Shown: piece by piece, positions 42,901 to 53,300 of the stretch | Layout: every line of letters begins with the position of its first letter | Position numbering within the stretch: position 1 is the stretch's first letter | From: Massilistercora timonensis | GTDB lineage: Bacteria > Bacillota > Clostridia > Lachnospirales > Lachnospiraceae | NCBI RefSeq assembly: GCF_900312975.1 | Contig: NZ_LT990039.1 | Coordinates: 2,666,001-2,730,000, forward strand | Direction: 5' to 3' | DNA: 64,000 nt | Made by a program: the position numbers and the translations under genes | Notes under the pieces: model-generated | What the model saw: only the letters and a program-made list of their open reading frames with translations | Told to the model about the DNA's origin: nothing | Databases searched by the model: none

Positions 42901-44454
42901 GTGCCGATTGGAATCATAATTGCTGCGGCAGTGGTACTGATCCTGGCAACGGCAGCCATCAGTCATTTCGCCACGGTCTCCAGCCTGAAGAAGAACGCGG
43001 AATCCAAGATCGGAAACGCGGAAAGCAAGGCGAGAGAGATCATCGATGATGCGGTGAAGACGGCTGAGGCAAAGAAGAAGGAGTCTCTCTTGGAAATTAA
43101 GGAAGAGTCTATCAAGAATAAAAATGAACTTGAAAAAGAGACAAAGGAACGCAGAGCGGAGTTACAGCGCTATGAGAAACGCGTTCTTTCCAAGGAAGAG
43201 GCCTTAGACAAGAAGTCCGATGCCATTGAGCGGCGGGAAGCTGGTTTTGCGGCAAAAGAAGAACAGCTCAGACAGCGTGAAGCGAAAGTGGAAGAGCTGA
43301 GCAAGCAGCGTGTACAGGAACTGGAACGAATCTCAGGACTTACCTCCGAACAGGCAAAAGAGTATTTATTAAAAACTGTTGAAGACGATGTGAAACATGA
43401 CACTGCTAAAATGATCAAGGAGATGGAAGCGCAGGCGAAGGAAGAGGCGGACAAGAAGGCCAAGGAATACGTGGTCAACGCGATCCAGCGGTGCGCGGCG
43501 GACCATGTGGCTGAGACCACGATCTCTGTAGTCCAGCTTCCAAGCGACGAGATGAAAGGAAGGATCATCGGACGAGAGGGACGGAACATCCGGACCCTTG
43601 AGACCATGACCGGCGTCGAACTGATCATTGACGATACACCGGAAGCGGTTGTGCTTTCCGGTTTCGATCCCATCAGAAGAGAAGTGGCGCGTATCGCCCT
43701 TGAGAAGCTGATCGTGGATGGAAGGATCCATCCTGCGCGGATCGAAGAGATGGTGGAAAAAGCGCAGAAAGAAGTCGAGACAATGATCCGGGAAGAAGGA
43801 GAGGCGGCAGCTCTCGAAGTCGGCGTTCACGGGATCCATCCGGAGCTTATCAAGCTCCTTGGACGGATGAAATTCCGGACCAGCTATGGTCAGAACGCGC
43901 TGAAGCATTCCATTGAGGTTGCGCAGCTTGCAGGACTTCTGGCCGGTGAGATCGGTCTGGACGTCAGAGTGGCGAAGCGGGCCGGACTTCTTCATGACAT
44001 TGGCAAATCCATCGATCATGATGTAGAAGGATCACATATCCAGATCGGTGTCGATCTTTGCCGCAAGTACAAAGAATCGGCAACCGTTATCAACGCAGTA
44101 GAAGCACATCACGGTGATGTGGAACCGCAGACTCTGATCGCCTGCGTGGTCCAGGCGGCGGATACCATTTCCGCGGCGAGACCGGGCGCGAGAAGAGAGA
44201 CGCTGGAGACATACACCAACAGGTTAAAACAGTTAGAGGATATCACCAATCAGTTTAAAGGTGTTGACAAATCTTTTGCAATTCAGGCGGGTAGAGAGAT
44301 TCGTGTAATGGTAGTTCCAGAGCATGTATCTGATGCAGACATGGTATTGATGGCCAGAGATATCGCGAAGCAGATCGAGTGCGAACTCGAGTATCCTGGC
44401 CAGATCAAGGTCAATGTGATCCGGGAATCCCGGGTGGTTGACTATGCCAAGTAG
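42901..44454 (+). CDS. rny: Ribonuclease Y
   Basis: A membrane-anchored endoribonuclease that starts mRNA decay. The 517 residues show an N-terminal membrane helix ([21 protein letters not shown]), a long coiled coil (about 30-200), a KH domain with [13 protein letters not shown] (about 225), and an HD domain with [17 protein letters not shown]. The start is GTG at 42901 with AAGGAGGTG seven bases upstream. It has its own promoter and terminator, separate from recA-recX. Confidence 0.98.
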   Translation: MPIGIIIAAAVVLILATAAISHFATVSSLKKNAESKIGNAESKAREIIDDAVKTAEAKKKESLLEIKEESIKNKNELEKETKERRAELQRYEKRVLSKEEALDKKSDAIERREAGFAAKEEQLRQREAKVEELSKQRVQELERISGLTSEQAKEYLLKTVEDDVKHDTAKMIKEMEAQAKEEADKKAKEYVVNAIQRCAADHVAETTISVVQLPSDEMKGRIIGREGRNIRTLETMTGVELIIDDTPEAVVLSGFDPIRREVARIALEKLIVDGRIHPARIEEMVEKAQKEVETMIREEGEAAALEVGVHGIHPELIKLLGRMKFRTSYGQNALKHSIEVAQLAGLLAGEIGLDVRVAKRAGLLHDIGKSIDHDVEGSHIQIGVDLCRKYKESATVINAVEAHHGDVEPQTLIACVVQAADTISAARPGARRETLETYTNRLKQLEDITNQFKGVDKSFAIQAGREIRVMVVPEHVSDADMVLMARDIAKQIECELEYPGQIKVNVIRESRVVDYAK

Positions 44455-44469
44455 AAGATAAATGTAGAG

Positions 44470-44504
44470 CAGGACCGGTGTCATCGCCGGTCCTGTTTTG
44501 TTTT
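44470..44504 (+). terminator. rny terminator
   Basis: Stem CAGGACCGG (44470-44478) with CCGGTCCTG (44487-44495) and a T-rich tail (TTTTGTTTT). Confidence 0.9.
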
Positions 44505-44528
44505 AGGGACAGGAAAGGAGATAAAAAG

Positions 44529-45071
44529 ATGAGTGAGAATGTAAAGCGGGTGGGAAGAGACCTGATCTACCGGGGAGCCATCATTGAGGTCTATCAGGAT
44601 CATATGGAGTTTGCCAACGGGAACAAGGCAGACTGGGATTATATCCACCATGACGGCGCGGCGGCTGTGGTTCCGGTGCTGGAGGACGGCCGGATCCTGA
44701 TGGTGCGCCAGTACCGGACCGCCCTTGGGAGAGAGGCGCTGGAGATCCCGGCGGGAAAACTGGACGGGGCGGATGAAGAGGGCATTGTGTGCGCCGCAAG
44801 AGAGCTGGAGGAGGAGACGGGATACCGCTGTGAGAACCTGGAGTGGCTTCTTACCCTGCGGCCTACCATCGCTTACTGTGATGAGAAGATCCAGATCTTC
44901 CTTGCAAGGGACCTGATCCCTTCCAGACAGCACCTGGATGAGGATGAATATGTGGATGTGCAGCCCTATGACCTGGAGGAACTGAAAGAGAGGATCTTCG
45001 CCGGCCAGATCGAGGACGCCAAGACCATTGCGGCCCTTCTGGCCTATGAAGCAAAGTATCTAAGAGGGTAG
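44529..45071 (+). CDS. NUDIX hydrolase (ADP-ribose pyrophosphatase-like)
   Basis: A 180-residue NudF-type NUDIX enzyme that splits ADP-ribose or similar. The NUDIX box is GKLDGADEEGIVCAARELEEETGYR with the REUxEE core. The ATG at 44529 has GGAAAGGAG upstream; a longer frame overlaps the rny terminator. The next gene is SpoIIM-like, the same order as nudF-spoIIM in Bacillus, which supports the NudF assignment. Confidence 0.92.
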   Translation: MSENVKRVGRDLIYRGAIIEVYQDHMEFANGNKADWDYIHHDGAAAVVPVLEDGRILMVRQYRTALGREALEIPAGKLDGADEEGIVCAARELEEETGYRCENLEWLLTLRPTIAYCDEKIQIFLARDLIPSRQHLDEDEYVDVQPYDLEELKERIFAGQIEDAKTIAALLAYEAKYLRG

Positions 45072-45132
45072 GGGCATATTCGGGAGTTTGGGACATATAT
45101 ATGGAGTATCTTGAAGATAAGGGGGCCGGTCT

Positions 45133-45672
45133 GTGAGGATACGGGAGAGTAAGAGATGCTTCATTTTATTCTGTATGCTGGGATTTCTGGCGGGGATCCT
45201 GTATACCAATCTGTTGTCCCGGGATTATATTGCCAGCATGGGGAGTTTCAGCGATTATTTTCTGGAGCAGTACGGACAGACCAGTATTGACGGAGAGGAG
45301 TTTCTGTGGTTTGTCCTGCAAAAGAGGAGTCTTCCGCTGATCCTTGTCTGTGCCCTGGGCTGCACCAGGCTTCGAAGAGCGGTGGCGGTGGGGTTCCTGG
45401 CGTGGACAGGCTTTTCCGGCGGGATCCTGATGACCTCCGCAGTGCTGCAGACAGGGATCCGGGGGATCTTTTTGTGCCTGGCGGCTTTGTTTCCCCATTT
45501 CCTTTTCTACGGGGCGGCGTGGGTGATCCTTCTGTGGTACTTCTTCCAGTATCCGAAGGTGGAATGGAACCGGATGAAAACCCTGGGATTTCTTCTTCTT
45601 ACGGCAGTGGGGGTGTTGCTGGAGTGCTATGTGAACCCGGTGCTCCTGAAGTGGATGATCGGAAGCTTATAA
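45133..45672 (+). CDS. SpoIIM-like membrane protein
   Basis: A 179-residue membrane protein with about five hydrophobic segments (near 8-26, 65-85, 90-108, 115-140, 152-172). The segment FLAGILYTNLLS near the N-terminus and the position downstream of a NudF-type gene match stage II sporulation protein M, part of the DMP peptidoglycan-degrading engulfment complex. It is slightly shorter than Bacillus SpoIIM. Start is GTG at 45133. The repeat element begins at the first base of its stop codon. Similarity is moderate; synteny is the stronger evidence. Confidence 0.65.
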   Translation: MRIRESKRCFILFCMLGFLAGILYTNLLSRDYIASMGSFSDYFLEQYGQTSIDGEEFLWFVLQKRSLPLILVCALGCTRLRRAVAVGFLAWTGFSGGILMTSAVLQTGIRGIFLCLAALFPHFLFYGAAWVILLWYFFQYPKVEWNRMKTLGFLLLTAVGVLLECYVNPVLLKWMIGSL

Positions 45673-45713
45673 GTGGGGACGTGGTATTTTTAAAAATACC
45701 ACGTCCCCACTTA
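45670..45713. repeat. Palindromic repeat element, copy 4 (short form)
   Basis: Perfect 44-base palindrome with AAGTGGGGACGTGGTATTTT half. It starts at the first base of the stop codon of the SpoIIM-like gene and lies between convergent genes, so it could end both transcripts. Confidence 0.9.
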
Positions 45714-45723
45714 AGGTTAAAGG

Positions 45724-46371
45724 TTATGAAGAAACCTTCTGAAATTTGGATTTGGGCTGCCGGCAGATGGGGCAGGTATAGGAATCCGGGAGCTCTTCAA
45801 AAGGTGTCTCCCCGTCGTAGACGTAGCCGCAGACGCTGCATTTCCAGACTTCCTTCGCGGCCGGAGCGTCTTCTTCCGGCAGGTAGGTGGGCGCGTTTTT
45901 GGGGCTCTTGCCCTTGACCACCTGATGGTAATACGCGTAGGTCATGGGAGGATTTACTCCGGTCACGTCCCCATCTATTACTTCTCCCAGGAATACGGTG
46001 TGGGTAGAAGTCTCCATCTTGTCGATGACCCGGCAGACAATGTAGCCGCAGGAATCGGTGACGATGGGGAGGCCGCTTTCCATCCGGTAGTCGGCAGCGT
46101 CGAATTTATTTACGTCTTTTCCTGACTGGAAGCCGAAGTTGCCGATCAGGCCGGGATCCGACTCCTCAGACAGGATGGAGACGGCAAACATACCAGAAGC
46201 GGCGATGCAGGAATTGGTATAGTTGTCGTGGTTCATGCTGAGGGCGATGGTGGCAGGGGAAGAAGTGATCTGCATGACGCTGTTGGCGATACAGCCGGTG
46301 GGACGCTCCCCGTCCAGGGAAGAGATCACATAGACCCCGTAAGAAAGATTGCGAAACACTTTGGTATTCAT
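45724..46371 (-). CDS. Flavoprotein-rubredoxin fusion (high molecular weight rubredoxin type)
   Basis: A 215-residue fusion of an FMN-binding flavin reductase domain (about 1-150, [31 protein letters not shown]) and a C-terminal rubredoxin domain (about 172-212, [12 protein letters not shown] and [11 protein letters not shown] binding Fe). This layout matches high molecular weight rubredoxin of Moorella, which passes electrons from NADH to FprA-type oxygen/NO reductase. The ATG at 46371 has AGGAGGTTCC upstream. It stands alone on the minus strand. Confidence 0.9.
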   Translation of the reverse strand: MNTKVFRNLSYGVYVISSLDGERPTGCIANSVMQITSSPATIALSMNHDNYTNSCIAASGMFAVSILSEESDPGLIGNFGFQSGKDVNKFDAADYRMESGLPIVTDSCGYIVCRVIDKMETSTHTVFLGEVIDGDVTGVNPPMTYAYYHQVVKGKSPKNAPTYLPEEDAPAAKEVWKCSVCGYVYDGETPFEELPDSYTCPICRQPKSKFQKVSS

Positions 46372-46557
46372 AGGAACCTCCTTTTCTTTATTTTGAAAAA
46401 CAGTAATAGTTATCATTATAATATCATGGAGCCGGGGTTTTTGCAAGAGAGTTGTAAGATATAGTTGTTGCCGGGATTTTCTTATGATAGAATGACTAAG
46501 TATGAAAACTACAGTACAATAAGAAATGTTTTGCGGATAAATGGAGGAGGAAGCAGC

Positions 46558-48324
46558 ATGAAGAAAATGGTGGACCTGATCGGACAGGAACTGGCGGAAG
46601 CCTTTGAGAAGGCCGGATACGACCCGTCTTACGCCAAGGTGACCCTCTCAGACCGCCCGGATCTGTGCGAGTATCAGTGCAACGGGGCCATGGCGGGGGC
46701 CAGAGCTTACCATAAGGCGCCTTTTATGATCGCGGAGGATGTGATCGCCCATCTTGAGAAGCAAGAATGGATGGAGAAGGTGGAGGTGGTGAAGCCGGGC
46801 TTCATCAACATCCATGTAAATACAGACAAGACGGCAGCCTACTTAAATGCCATGAAGGAGGAGGAAGAGCTGGGGCTTGAGAAGACAGATAAGCCTCAGA
46901 CCATCGTTCTGGACTACGGCGGCCCCAATGTGGCCAAGCCTCTTCATGTGGGGCACCTTCGCTCGGCCATCATCGGGGAGAGTGTGAAAAGGATCGCCCG
47001 CCGGATGGGCCACAAGGTGCTGGGGGACATCCATCTGGGAGACTGGGGTTATCAGATGGGGCTTATTATCACCGAGCTTCAGGAGCGCCAGCCGGACCTT
47101 CCTTATTTTCAGAAGGATTATGAGGGGGACTATCCCATGGAAGCGCCCTTTACCATCGGAGAGCTGGAGGAGATCTATCCTGCGGCCAGCGCAAGGGCCA
47201 AAGAAGATGAAGAATACCGGGAGCGGGCGCTTCACGCCACCTACCTCCTGCAGAACGGAGACCGGGGCTGCCGGGCCATCTGGCAGCATATCATGCATGT
47301 TTCCGTGGCGGATCTGAAGAAGAACTATGCCAATCTGAATGTGGATTTTGACTTGTGGAAAGGGGAGTCTGACGCCCAGGCGGATATCCCGGATATGATC
47401 CGGCGGCTGAAGGAAGAGGGATATGCCCACACGGATCAGGGTGCTCTTGTGATCGATGTACAGGAGGAATCCGATACCAAGGAAGTGCCGCCCTGTATGA
47501 TCCAGAAGTCAGACGGCGCCTCCCTCTACGGGACCACTGATCTTGCCACTCTGGTCCAGAGGGAGAGGGACTATCATCCGGATCAGATCATCTATGTGGT
47601 GGATAAGCGTCAGGAGCTGCATTTTGTCCAGGTGTTCCGGGCCGCCCGCAAGAGCGGGATCGTGCCGGAGGAGACCCGGCTTCGCTTCCTGGGATTCGGC
47701 ACCATGAACGGCAAGGACGGGAAACCCTTCAAGACCAGGGAAGGCGGTGTGATGCGCCTGGAGGTCCTGATCTCAGAGATCCAGGAAGAGATGTACAAGA
47801 AGATCACGGAGAACCGTACGGTGGAGGAGGCGGAGGCAAGACAGACCGCCGGCATTGTAGGGCTTTCCGCCATCAAGTACGGAGATCTGTCCAACCAGGC
47901 TTCCAAGGATTACGTGTTCGACGTGGACCGGTTTACTTCTTTTGAGGGCAATACCGGACCCTATATCCTGTATACCATCGTGCGGATCAAATCCATCCTG
48001 AATAAATACCAGGCGGAGGGGGCTGACCCGGACAAGGCTGTGATCCGGGGGACGGACGAGGAACTGACCCGGGCTCTGATGCTTAGCTGCGCCCGGTACA
48101 ACGAGGTGATCGAGGGAGCCTATGAGGAGCTGGCGCCCCACAAGATCTGCGCCTATATCTATGACCTGGCAAATGATTTCAACCGGTTCTACCATGAGAC
48201 AAGAATCCTGGCAGAGGAAGATCCAAAGAAGAAGGAAAGCTATATCGCCCTTCTGGTGCTCACCAGGAAGGTACTGGAAGCCTGCATTGATATGCTGGGC
48301 TTTGAGGCTCCGGAGAGGATGTAG
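46558..48324 (+). CDS. argS: Arginine-tRNA ligase
   Basis: Class I aminoacyl-tRNA synthetase, 588 residues. The HIGH motif is HVGH in [22 protein letters not shown], the N-terminal additional domain carries the N-(A/V)-like tRNA-binding fold, and the C-terminal DALR domain is present ([37 protein letters not shown]). The KMSKS loop is replaced by [16 protein letters not shown], as in many ArgRS. The ATG at 46558 is seven bases after GGAGGAGG. The AlaX-like gene follows four bases after the stop. Confidence 0.97.
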   Translation: MKKMVDLIGQELAEAFEKAGYDPSYAKVTLSDRPDLCEYQCNGAMAGARAYHKAPFMIAEDVIAHLEKQEWMEKVEVVKPGFINIHVNTDKTAAYLNAMKEEEELGLEKTDKPQTIVLDYGGPNVAKPLHVGHLRSAIIGESVKRIARRMGHKVLGDIHLGDWGYQMGLIITELQERQPDLPYFQKDYEGDYPMEAPFTIGELEEIYPAASARAKEDEEYRERALHATYLLQNGDRGCRAIWQHIMHVSVADLKKNYANLNVDFDLWKGESDAQADIPDMIRRLKEEGYAHTDQGALVIDVQEESDTKEVPPCMIQKSDGASLYGTTDLATLVQRERDYHPDQIIYVVDKRQELHFVQVFRAARKSGIVPEETRLRFLGFGTMNGKDGKPFKTREGGVMRLEVLISEIQEEMYKKITENRTVEEAEARQTAGIVGLSAIKYGDLSNQASKDYVFDVDRFTSFEGNTGPYILYTIVRIKSILNKYQAEGADPDKAVIRGTDEELTRALMLSCARYNEVIEGAYEELAPHKICAYIYDLANDFNRFYHETRILAEEDPKKKESYIALLVLTRKVLEACIDMLGFEAPERM

Positions 48325-48327
48325 GCC

Positions 48328-49503
48328 ATGGAGAAAGAGAAGACGACCAGGCGGCTGTATTATGAGGACAGCCATCAGAGAGAATTTGACGGAGAGGTAC
48401 TGGCCTGTGAGACAGAGGGGAAAGCGTTCCAGGTGCTGCTGGACCAGACTGCTTTCTTCCCGGAAGGAGGCGGCCAGTACGCAGATACCGGTGCGCTGAA
48501 CGGGGTCCGGGTGCTGGATGTAAAAGACCGGAAGGGGATGATCTGGCATAAGACGGAAGGACCTCTGGAGCCGGGGACCAGGGTTCACGGGATCATTGAC
48601 TGGGAGCAGCGTTTTGACCGGATGCAGCAGCACACGGGGGAACACATTGTCTCCGGCCTGGTCCATCAGCGGTTTGGCTATGACAATGTAGGCTTCCATC
48701 TGGGGGAAGACTACTGTACCATGGATTTTAGCGGCCCTATTACCAGGGAAGAGTTAAAAGAGATCGAGAGAGAGGCCAACCGGGCAGTGTTCGCCGATCT
48801 CCCGGTGACCGTCTTCTATCCGTCGAAAGAGGAACTGGAAGACCTGGAATACCGCAGCAAGATTGAGATCCAGGGACAGGTGCGTCTGGTCTCCATCCCG
48901 GGATACGACCTGTGCGCCTGCTGCGCTCCCCATATGGCCCATACCGGGGAGATCGGCCTTATCAAGCTGGTAAATATGATCAATTACAAGGGAGGCCAGC
49001 GGGTGACGCTGCTGGCAGGAATGCGTGCCCTTAAGGACTATGAGGAGAAGGAGGCGGGGACCAAGGCGATCTCTGCCCTTCTGTGCGCCAAAGAGGATCA
49101 GGTTGCCCAGGCAGTGGAGCATCTGAAGGAGGAACAGGCGGCCCTGAAGCAGAGGCAGGTAGCCCTGCAGAGAAAGCTGCTTCGCTACCTTGCACAAGAG
49201 ATCCTGCCGGAAGAGCCGGTGACGGCGGTATTTCCGGAGGACCTGGAAGGAGACGCCCCCCGGGAGCTGATGAACCTTGTGGTGGAAAGAGGCGCGAACG
49301 TCTGCGCTGTGTTTGTGAAGACCCGGGAGGGATTCCGTTATGTGATCGGAAGCCGCGAGGAAGACGTGCGGCCTTTGTGCCGGCAGCTTAACGAGAAGTT
49401 TGCCGGGAGAGGCGGCGGAAAGCCGGAGATGGTCCAGGGATCCCTGACGGCAGGAGACAAAGAAGAGATCTGTGCCTTTTGCCGGGACTACACCGGGGCG
49501 TAA
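48328..49503 (+). CDS. Alanyl-tRNA editing protein (AlaX-L type, DHHA1)
   Basis: A 391-residue free-standing editing protein that hydrolyses Ser- or Gly-tRNA-Ala in trans. It has an AlaRS-like N-terminal barrel (FFPEGGGQYADTG), the zinc/catalytic motif HTGEHIVSG (HxxxH, about 105) and the CACCAPHMAHTGEIG cysteine-histidine motif (about 195), a coiled coil (about 235-285) and a C-terminal DHHA1 domain with GRGGGKPEMVQGSL. It is coupled to argS by a 3-base gap. Confidence 0.92.
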   Translation: MEKEKTTRRLYYEDSHQREFDGEVLACETEGKAFQVLLDQTAFFPEGGGQYADTGALNGVRVLDVKDRKGMIWHKTEGPLEPGTRVHGIIDWEQRFDRMQQHTGEHIVSGLVHQRFGYDNVGFHLGEDYCTMDFSGPITREELKEIEREANRAVFADLPVTVFYPSKEELEDLEYRSKIEIQGQVRLVSIPGYDLCACCAPHMAHTGEIGLIKLVNMINYKGGQRVTLLAGMRALKDYEEKEAGTKAISALLCAKEDQVAQAVEHLKEEQAALKQRQVALQRKLLRYLAQEILPEEPVTAVFPEDLEGDAPRELMNLVVERGANVCAVFVKTREGFRYVIGSREEDVRPLCRQLNEKFAGRGGGKPEMVQGSLTAGDKEEICAFCRDYTGA

Positions 49504-49525
49504 GAGATCAGAAAGGGGCTGCAAG

Positions 49526-50233
49526 ATGACGAGAGCACAGAAAGCCCTGGGGACGCTGGCCATGTTTCTTTTGATCCTGGCCCTTTTGATCACCAGTTTC
49601 CAGCTGGCGATCTACGGGGATCCCCAGTATGGATTCTATGAGACGGAATATGAGAAATATCAGGTGACCAGATCCCTTGGTATGGAGATGGGGGATGTGA
49701 TGGAAGTGACCGATCACATGATGGCCTATCTTATCGGGGAAGAGGAAGAACTGTCCATTGTCACCTGGGTGGACGGGCAGGAACAGGATTTCTTCAATGA
49801 GCAGGACCGCCTCCACATGGCGGATGTAAAGAACCTTTTCCTGGGAGGGCTTAGGCTTCGCACCGGCTGCCTTCTGGCGGTCATGGTTTTGCTGGTGATC
49901 CTGGGGGCGGGGAAGGCGGATCTTAAGAAGTTCCTGCCGGGCTGTTATTTTCGGGCGTTTGGAGTCTTCCTTGGCGTGGCCGTTTTTCTGGCCATTGCCT
50001 TTGCGGTGGATTTCACCCGCTGTTTCACCATTTTCCATGAGATCTTTTTCACCAACGATCTGTGGATCTTTGACCCGGCCACAGATTATATGATTCGGAT
50101 GCTGCCGGAAGGATTTTTCGCGGATATGGTGGCCCGGATCGGGGGGATCTTCCTGGGGATGCTGGCAGTCCTTTTCCTTTTGTTCTTCTTCCTGCGGAGG
50201 ATGTCCGGGAAGAAAAAAGGGGAAAATCTGTAA
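49526..50233 (+). CDS. TIGR01906-like integral membrane protein
   Basis: A 235-residue membrane protein: hydrophobic segments near 9-30, 118-138, 148-170 and 210-232, with an extracytoplasmic acidic loop between the first two holding YLIGEEEELSI. This matches the TIGR01906 family of unknown function. The ATG at 49526 has GAAAGGGG upstream; a longer frame overlaps the AlaX-like gene. It lies 22 bases after that gene and probably shares its transcript. Confidence 0.8.
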   Translation: MTRAQKALGTLAMFLLILALLITSFQLAIYGDPQYGFYETEYEKYQVTRSLGMEMGDVMEVTDHMMAYLIGEEEELSIVTWVDGQEQDFFNEQDRLHMADVKNLFLGGLRLRTGCLLAVMVLLVILGAGKADLKKFLPGCYFRAFGVFLGVAVFLAIAFAVDFTRCFTIFHEIFFTNDLWIFDPATDYMIRMLPEGFFADMVARIGGIFLGMLAVLFLLFFFLRRMSGKKKGENL

Positions 50234-50239
50234 GATCCG

Positions 50240-50269
50240 TTGTGCGGACTAAAATCCGCATGTTATAAT
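50240..50269 (+). promoter_or_regulatory. purL promoter with internal inverted repeat
   Basis: TTGTGC (50240-50245), 18-base spacer, TATAAT (50264-50269). TGCGGA-N6-TCCGCA (50243-50260) overlaps the -35 box and spacer and is a candidate operator. Confidence 0.65.
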
Positions 50270-50315
50270 AAAAAGAGTAAGCAAATGGCTTAAGACATTA
50301 AATGGAGGAAAAGCG

Positions 50316-53300
50316 ATGAGTATGGTAAGACGAGTGTACGTGGAGAAAAAGCCGGGATTTGCCGTGCAGGCAGAGGAACTGAAGCACGAGATCCAGAGTT
50401 ATCTGGGACTGAGAGACGTGACCGGCGTGCGGGTGCTGATCCGCTACGATGTGGAGGATCTGTCGGAAGATACTTTTGAGAAGGCCTGCAGAGGAATTTT
50501 CGCAGAGCCTCCGGTGGACAGGCTCTATCTGGAAGAATTTCCAAAAGAAGAAGGCGACCGGGTCTTCTCCGTGGAGTTCCTTCCGGGACAGTTTGACCAG
50601 CGGGCGGATTCCGCGGTCCAGTGCGTCCAGTTTATCCGGGAGGATGAGACGCCGGTGATCCACACGGCCACTACCTATGTGATCCAGGGCAGCATTTCCG
50701 ATGAGGAGTTCGCGGCCATCCGGAACCACTGCATCAATCCGGTGGATTCCAGAGAGGCGGGCGAAGAGAAGCCGGATACCCTGGTGACCAGGTTCGACGA
50801 GCCGGCGGACGTGATCGTGTTTGACGGATTCAAGGACATGGGCGAGGAGGATTTAAAGGAGCTCTATGATTCTCTTGGACTTGCCATGACATTCAAAGAT
50901 TTTCTCCATATTCAGAATTATTTCCGGGGGGAGGAAAAGAGAGACCCCTCTATGACGGAGATCCGGGTACTGGATACCTACTGGTCGGATCACTGCCGTC
51001 ACACTACTTTTTCCACAGAGCTTACGGAAGTTTCCTTCGGGGAAGGGGATTACCGCAAGCCCATGGAAGACACCTACCGGCAGTATCTCCATGACCACAG
51101 CGAGATCTTCCGGGGGAGAGAGGACAAGTTTGTCTGCCTGATGGATCTGGCGCTGATGGCCATGCGCAGACTGAAAAAGGAAGGAAAGCTGGAGGACCAG
51201 GAAGAGTCTGAGGAGATCAATGCCTGCAGTATCGTGGTCCCCGTAGAAGTGGACGGGATGGAAGAAGAGTGGCTGGTGAACTTTAAGAATGAGACCCACA
51301 ACCATCCCACTGAGATCGAGCCTTTTGGAGGAGCGGCCACCTGTCTTGGCGGAGCCATCCGGGATCCCCTGTCCGGCCGTACCTATGTGTACCAGGCCAT
51401 GCGTGTGACGGGTGCGGCGGATCCCACCGTCTCCATGGAAGAGACCATGAAAGGAAAGCTGCCTCAGAAGAAGCTGGTGCGGGAGGCGGCTCACGGATAC
51501 AGTTCCTACGGAAACCAGATCGGCCTTGCCACCGGAGCGGTGAAGGAGATCTATCATCCGGATTATGTGGCGAAACGAATGGAGATCGGAGCAGTCCTGG
51601 GCGCGGCGCCGCGCCGTGCGGTGATCCGGGAGACTTCTGATCCGGGAGATATCATTATCCTGCTGGGCGGACGGACCGGGCGGGACGGCTGCGGCGGAGC
51701 CACCGGTTCCTCCAAGGTCCATACAGAGGAGTCTATCGAGACCTGCGGCGCGGAGGTGCAGAAGGGAAATCCGCCTACCGAGCGGAAGATCCAGCGCCTG
51801 TTCCGCAGGGAAGAGGTAAGCTGTCTCATCAAGAAATGTAATGACTTTGGCGCCGGCGGCGTCTCTGTTGCCATCGGAGAGCTGGCCGACGGGCTTCGGG
51901 TAGATCTGGATCAGGTGCCGAAGAAATACGCCGGCCTGGACGGGACGGAGATCGCTATCTCCGAGTCCCAGGAGCGGATGGCGGTTGTGGTTGATCCCAA
52001 AGATGTGGAAGCATTTCTTGGCTATGCCAGGGAAGAGAACCTGGAGGCGACGAAGGTTGCGGTGGTAACGGAAGAGCCCCGTCTGGTACTTGTCTGGAGG
52101 GGGAAGGAGATCGTGAATCTCTCCCGCGCTTTCCTGGATACCAACGGCGCTCACCAGGAGACGAAAGTGGCGGTGGATATTCCAAGCCGCGGAGACAGCA
52201 TCCTGGGAAGAGTGGAAGTAGAAGACGTGCGGGCCAAATGGCTTGGCACCTTAAGCGACCTGAATGTGTGCTCCCAGAAGGGATTAGTGGAGATGTTCGA
52301 CGGATCCATCGGAGCTGGTTCCGTTTTCATGCCTCACGGAGGAAAATATCAGATGACCGAGACCCAGGCCATGGTGGCCAAGCTTCCGGTGCTGAAAGGG
52401 GACTGCGACACCGTGACCATGATGAGTTATGGATTTGATCCCTATCTGTCTTCCTGGAGTCCCTATCACGGAGCTATCTACGCAGTGACCGAGTCGGTGG
52501 CCAAGATCGTGGCGGCCGGCGGAGACTACCGGAAGATCCGGTTTACCTTCCAGGAGTACTTCCGGCGGATGACGGAGGATCCCCATCGCTGGAGCCAGCC
52601 TTTTGCGGCGCTTCTGGGTGCCTATAACGCCCAGCTGGGATTCGGGCTTCCCTCCATCGGAGGAAAAGACAGTATGTCCGGAACCTTCGAGGAGATCGAC
52701 GTGCCGCCCACCCTGGTTTCCTTCGCAGTGGACGTGGCCAGAGAGAAGGATATCATCACGCCGGAGCTTAAGAAAGCAGGAAGCAAGCTTGTTTGGGTGC
52801 GTATCGACAAGGATGAATACGACGTTCCGGTTTATGAGAAAGTAATGGAGCAATACGGGAAACTGGCAGAAGACATCAAGGCAGGCCGGGTACTGTCAGC
52901 CTATGTGACCGACCGGCACGGCGTGATCGCGGCGGTGAGCAAGATGGCCTTTGGAAACGGCATGGGTGTGAAGATCGAGCATTCCATGGATCCAAGAGAG
53001 CTGTTTGCCCCGGCATTTGGAGAGATCGTGGCGGAAGTGGCAGACGGGAAGGTAGGCGAGCTGGCAGTCAGCTACACGGTGATCGGTGAGGTTACCGATG
53101 AGGGCGCCTTTACCTATGGAGACGTGACTATTCCTCTTGATGAGGCGGAGGCAGCCTGGACGGGTACTCTGGAGAAGGTATTCCCCACCACCTCCGGTGG
53201 AGTGAGTGAACTTAAGGAAGATCTTCTGGCCGGTGTTCAGTCCGAAGAGGCAGCCGGCGGAAGCCTTCGGGAGGACGGCTGCTTTGAGGCTTCCAAGGTT

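Noticed and set aside
50234-50315. Purine riboswitch ahead of purL
   Set aside because: The gap of about 80 bases is too short after the promoter and shows no conserved purine aptamer core.
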